A DNA stretch of 64,000 nucleotides from Clostridiaceae bacterium (GTDB lineage Bacteria > Bacillota > Clostridia > Peptostreptococcales > Natronincolaceae). The stretch covers positions 1 through 64,000 of the forward strand of contig JAHDLO010000028.1 in assembly GCA_018432235.1 (NCBI GenBank), given 5' to 3'. The number at the start of each line of letters is the position of its first letter. Position 1 is the stretch's first letter. Below are positions 62,043 through 64,000 of the stretch, piece by piece. The notes beneath the pieces are model-generated. The model did no database searches. It had not been told where the DNA came from and saw only the letters and a list, made by a program, of their open reading frames with translations. A program made the translations under genes and the position numbers.

Positions 62043-62255
62043 ATGGATTATATCACAGCAAAAGAAGCATCTGAAAAATGGGGTATTACAACGCGACGGG
62101 TACAGGTGTTATGTGCCCAAAACAAGATTGTAGGTGCAGTACGTTTTGGTAACACTTGGGCAATACCCAAAGAGGCAGCAAAACCTGTAGATGGAAGATG
62201 CAAGAGAATCAAAGTTATAGATGAAGAGAGGAAAAGGGATGATAGCAACAATTAA
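62043..62255 (+). CDS. Helix-turn-helix DNA-binding protein
   Basis: This 70-residue protein has the pattern DYITAKEASEKWGITTRRVQVLCAQNKIVGAVRFGNTWAIPKEA, a MerR-like helix-turn-helix of a type often found directly before accessory or defence genes in Firmicutes. It overlaps the large gene downstream by 17 bases, so the two are co-translated. It may regulate that gene. Confidence 0.75.
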   Translation: MDYITAKEASEKWGITTRRVQVLCAQNKIVGAVRFGNTWAIPKEAAKPVDGRCKRIKVIDEERKRDDSNN

Positions 62256-64000
62256 AAATACAAAGGCATATTTAATTTTGAAAAAAAGAAATAGTCCATT
62301 TTTAGATAAAATAGATAAAGTCTATGATTATGCAAGTAATCTTCTTCCAAAAATCAACCGTGTTTTTGCAAATTACACTGGCCATGACATTGTACATTCT
62401 TTAAATGTAATAGAATATATGTTTGAGTTATCAGATTCTCCAGAAAAGCTAAGTGATTTGGAATTAACTGTATTAGTTTATGTTGCATTATTACACGATG
62501 TGGGGATGGTTGTAAGTGAAGATGAAATCAATGATATAAAAAGTGATAAAATGAATATTGTTGATAGAAAATATTCATTGGTTTTGAGAAAGTATAGAGA
62601 TGAAATTGTAGCCTTGCAGGAATGTATTCGTCCTGTTCATGGGATGAGATCTTTAAATCATATTCTTAAAATGGATAATGAGTTTTTTCTGATTCCCGGA
62701 TATACTAATATTTCTTTTAAAGATGATGTAGCAAAAATATGTGCTGCACATAACGAGAATTTTGAATGGATACCTAATAACCTGTCTTTTGACAAGATTA
62801 AAGGTGACTATTCCCTTAATTCTCAATATATTGCATTGCTTCTTAGAATAGCTGATTACTTAGACATTGATGAAGAAAGAGCTCCATTGTATTTATATCA
62901 ATATTTAAATCCTAAAGACTACGGTGACTTAGAGTGGAAACAACATTTTATTATTGAAAATAAAGAAAAGATTGCTATCAATGAAAGAACTGGACGCAAA
63001 AATATTGAATTTTATGGGGAGAGTTCAAATCCAACTATCCACAGAAAATTGTTAAAATATTTTGATTCTTTAAATGGTGAATTGAAAAAAGCCATTGAGT
63101 TTTCAGAGACTTTTCGAGATAAAAAATATCTATTGACTTTAAAAACTAATGTCCATAATAAAATTAGAACGAAAGGATTTAATTTTTCTGACTTTAAGTT
63201 ATCTTTGGATTATAAGGCTGTCACCAGTTTATTGATGGGAGAAAATATATATGGAGATAAGAAACATGGATTAAGAGAGCTAATTCAAAATTCAATAGAT
63301 GCATGTAAAGTGATGCAAGAAGAATCCATTGGCAAACCTGAGTTTGCATATGTTCCTTATCAACCATTTATAAGTATTATTTTAGATCAGGATAGAAAAC
63401 AAGTGATTATATTTGATAACGGACGAGGAATGTCATTGGATATATTAAAAAAGTATTTTTTAAATGTAGGGGTATCTTATTACGTATCAGATGATTACTT
63501 GTTTAAAGGTAATAAATATGCACCTATTGGCAATTATGGCATTGGATTTTTGGCATGTTTTATGTTATCAGATAAAGTTAATGTCATAACTAAATACTAT
63601 GGGGAAAGTCAAGCTAATAAGATTGAATTTGAAAAAAGCAGTGAATACATTTGTCTTACATGTGAAGATGTGCCCCGGCCGCAAGGAACAGAAATAATCC
63701 TTGATTACGATCAGTTTTTTGCTGTGTTCGGTAATAATCCTAACAACGTAGAAGCATTCATCAAGAAAAATTTTTTGGATTGTAAAATACCAATAAGTAT
63801 AACAGCATTTAAAGACGGCAAGAGCAATTCAAAAAAAGTGGATCTCCAACAACTTGAGTTATTATATCCTGAAGGAATTATATTAGATGAGTATTTTGAT
63901 AATATTCAAGTCTCATTGCAATGTAATTATAAAGGAATCAGATATCTTGAAAATTTTTCAGATATATATTCTGAGGAGAGCTATATTTTTCAAGAAGAAA
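62239..64000 (+). CDS. HD domain fused to an HSP90-like (GHKL) ATPase, 3' end outside window
   Basis: The frame is open from the ATG at 62239 (after GAGAGG) to the end, at least 587 residues. The N-terminal part is an HD-type domain: H49-D50 in YTGHDIVHSL and H86-D87 in LLHDVGM, with a later HAAHNENF-like site (CAAHNENFEW). From about 330 comes a GHKL ATPase: N-box LRELIQNSIDAC (E347, N351, D354), FDNGRGMS (D393) and GNYGIGFLACF (near 432-441), the HSP90/MutL type. It overlaps the helix-turn-helix gene and lies just inside a tRNA-Leu-anchored element. A role in defence is plausible but inferred. I know no named system with this exact fusion. Confidence 0.85.
   Translation, partial: MIATIKNTKAYLILKKRNSPFLDKIDKVYDYASNLLPKINRVFANYTGHDIVHSLNVIEYMFELSDSPEKLSDLELTVLVYVALLHDVGMVVSEDEINDIKSDKMNIVDRKYSLVLRKYRDEIVALQECIRPVHGMRSLNHILKMDNEFFLIPGYTNISFKDDVAKICAAHNENFEWIPNNLSFDKIKGDYSLNSQYIALLLRIADYLDIDEERAPLYLYQYLNPKDYGDLEWKQHFIIENKEKIAINERTGRKNIEFYGESSNPTIHRKLLKYFDSLNGELKKAIEFSETFRDKKYLLTLKTNVHNKIRTKGFNFSDFKLSLDYKAVTSLLMGENIYGDKKHGLRELIQNSIDACKVMQEESIGKPEFAYVPYQPFISIILDQDRKQVIIFDNGRGMSLDILKKYFLNVGVSYYVSDDYLFKGNKYAPIGNYGIGFLACFMLSDKVNVITKYYGESQANKIEFEKSSEYICLTCEDVPRPQGTEIILDYDQFFAVFGNNPNNVEAFIKKNFLDCKIPISITAFKDGKSNSKKVDLQQLELLYPEGIILDEYFDNIQVSLQCNYKGIRYLENFSDIYSEESYIFQEE

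Overview
The window looks like a chromosome segment of a low-GC, anaerobic, spore-forming Clostridia bacterium. The gene set suggests something near Alkaliphilus or its relatives, but that genus-level guess is inference. Supporting signs are AT-rich DNA, strong GGAGG ribosome sites with many TTG and GTG starts, a SpoVB-type flippase, arginine deiminase and histidine ammonia-lyase (amino-acid fermentation), a DegS/DegU pair, and good TTGACA/TATAAT-type promoters.

Left accessory region (about 1-6700). It starts with a hairpin-rich non-coding stretch and a two-gene DUF2087 regulator operon. Next come a LUD-domain pseudogene broken by a 4-bp duplication, small orphan genes, and a two-gene unit resembling the Kiwa anti-phage system (a DUF4868/KwaB-like protein followed by a four-helix KwaA-like membrane protein). 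Two promoters with LexA/DinR-type operators (GAAC-N4-GTTC) lie on either side of the Kiwa-like pair. A C-terminal stub of a serine recombinase follows, and its 3' end copies the 3' end of the tRNA-Ala(GGC) gene at 6615-6690. This suggests an old island at that tRNA.

Core region (about 6900-60530). In order it holds: an ECF sigma/anti-sigma operon; a MATE exporter; a second-type FtsH; a molybdenum-cofactor operon (MoeA, MoeA fused to a binding-protein domain, MOSC) behind a structured leader with an intrinsic terminator; an EAL-CBS phosphodiesterase; PolX; SpoVB; a degenerate GGDEF protein; a lone zinc-type ribosomal protein S14; a TIM-barrel protein and a PHP phosphatase separated by a 123-bp triple tandem repeat; arginine deiminase; a heterodimeric ABC exporter; a MocR regulator; a lipid kinase; bactofilin with an M23 peptidase; MarR with a 1,806-residue pseudokinase-ATPase-TPR-GAF-GGDEF protein; YkuS; HutH; a DMT transporter; a lipoprotein; YnzC/DUF896; CheW; DegS/DegU-like genes; an M18 aminopeptidase; DegV; LysR; a CDF metal transporter; a copper-amine-oxidase-stalk surface protein; and a Fic protein. 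Cyclic-di-GMP signalling recurs (EAL, degenerate GGDEF with an intact I-site, large GGDEF protein).

Several small repeat families are scattered in the spacers: the 123-bp array, a 163-bp MITE-like element with 14-bp terminal inverted repeats, a second family with inverted-repeat ends of about 11-19 bp (three copies), and short ATTCACTATTC-type runs.

Right accessory region (about 60600-64000). Decayed phage-like fragments lead to a 3' piece of a tRNA-Leu(CAA) gene, an apparent attachment site. Beyond it are three direct repeats, two small helix-turn-helix proteins, and the start of a protein of at least 587 residues that joins an HD domain to an HSP90-like (GHKL) ATPase domain. This right-edge gene and the Kiwa-like pair are the best candidates for defence functions in the window.
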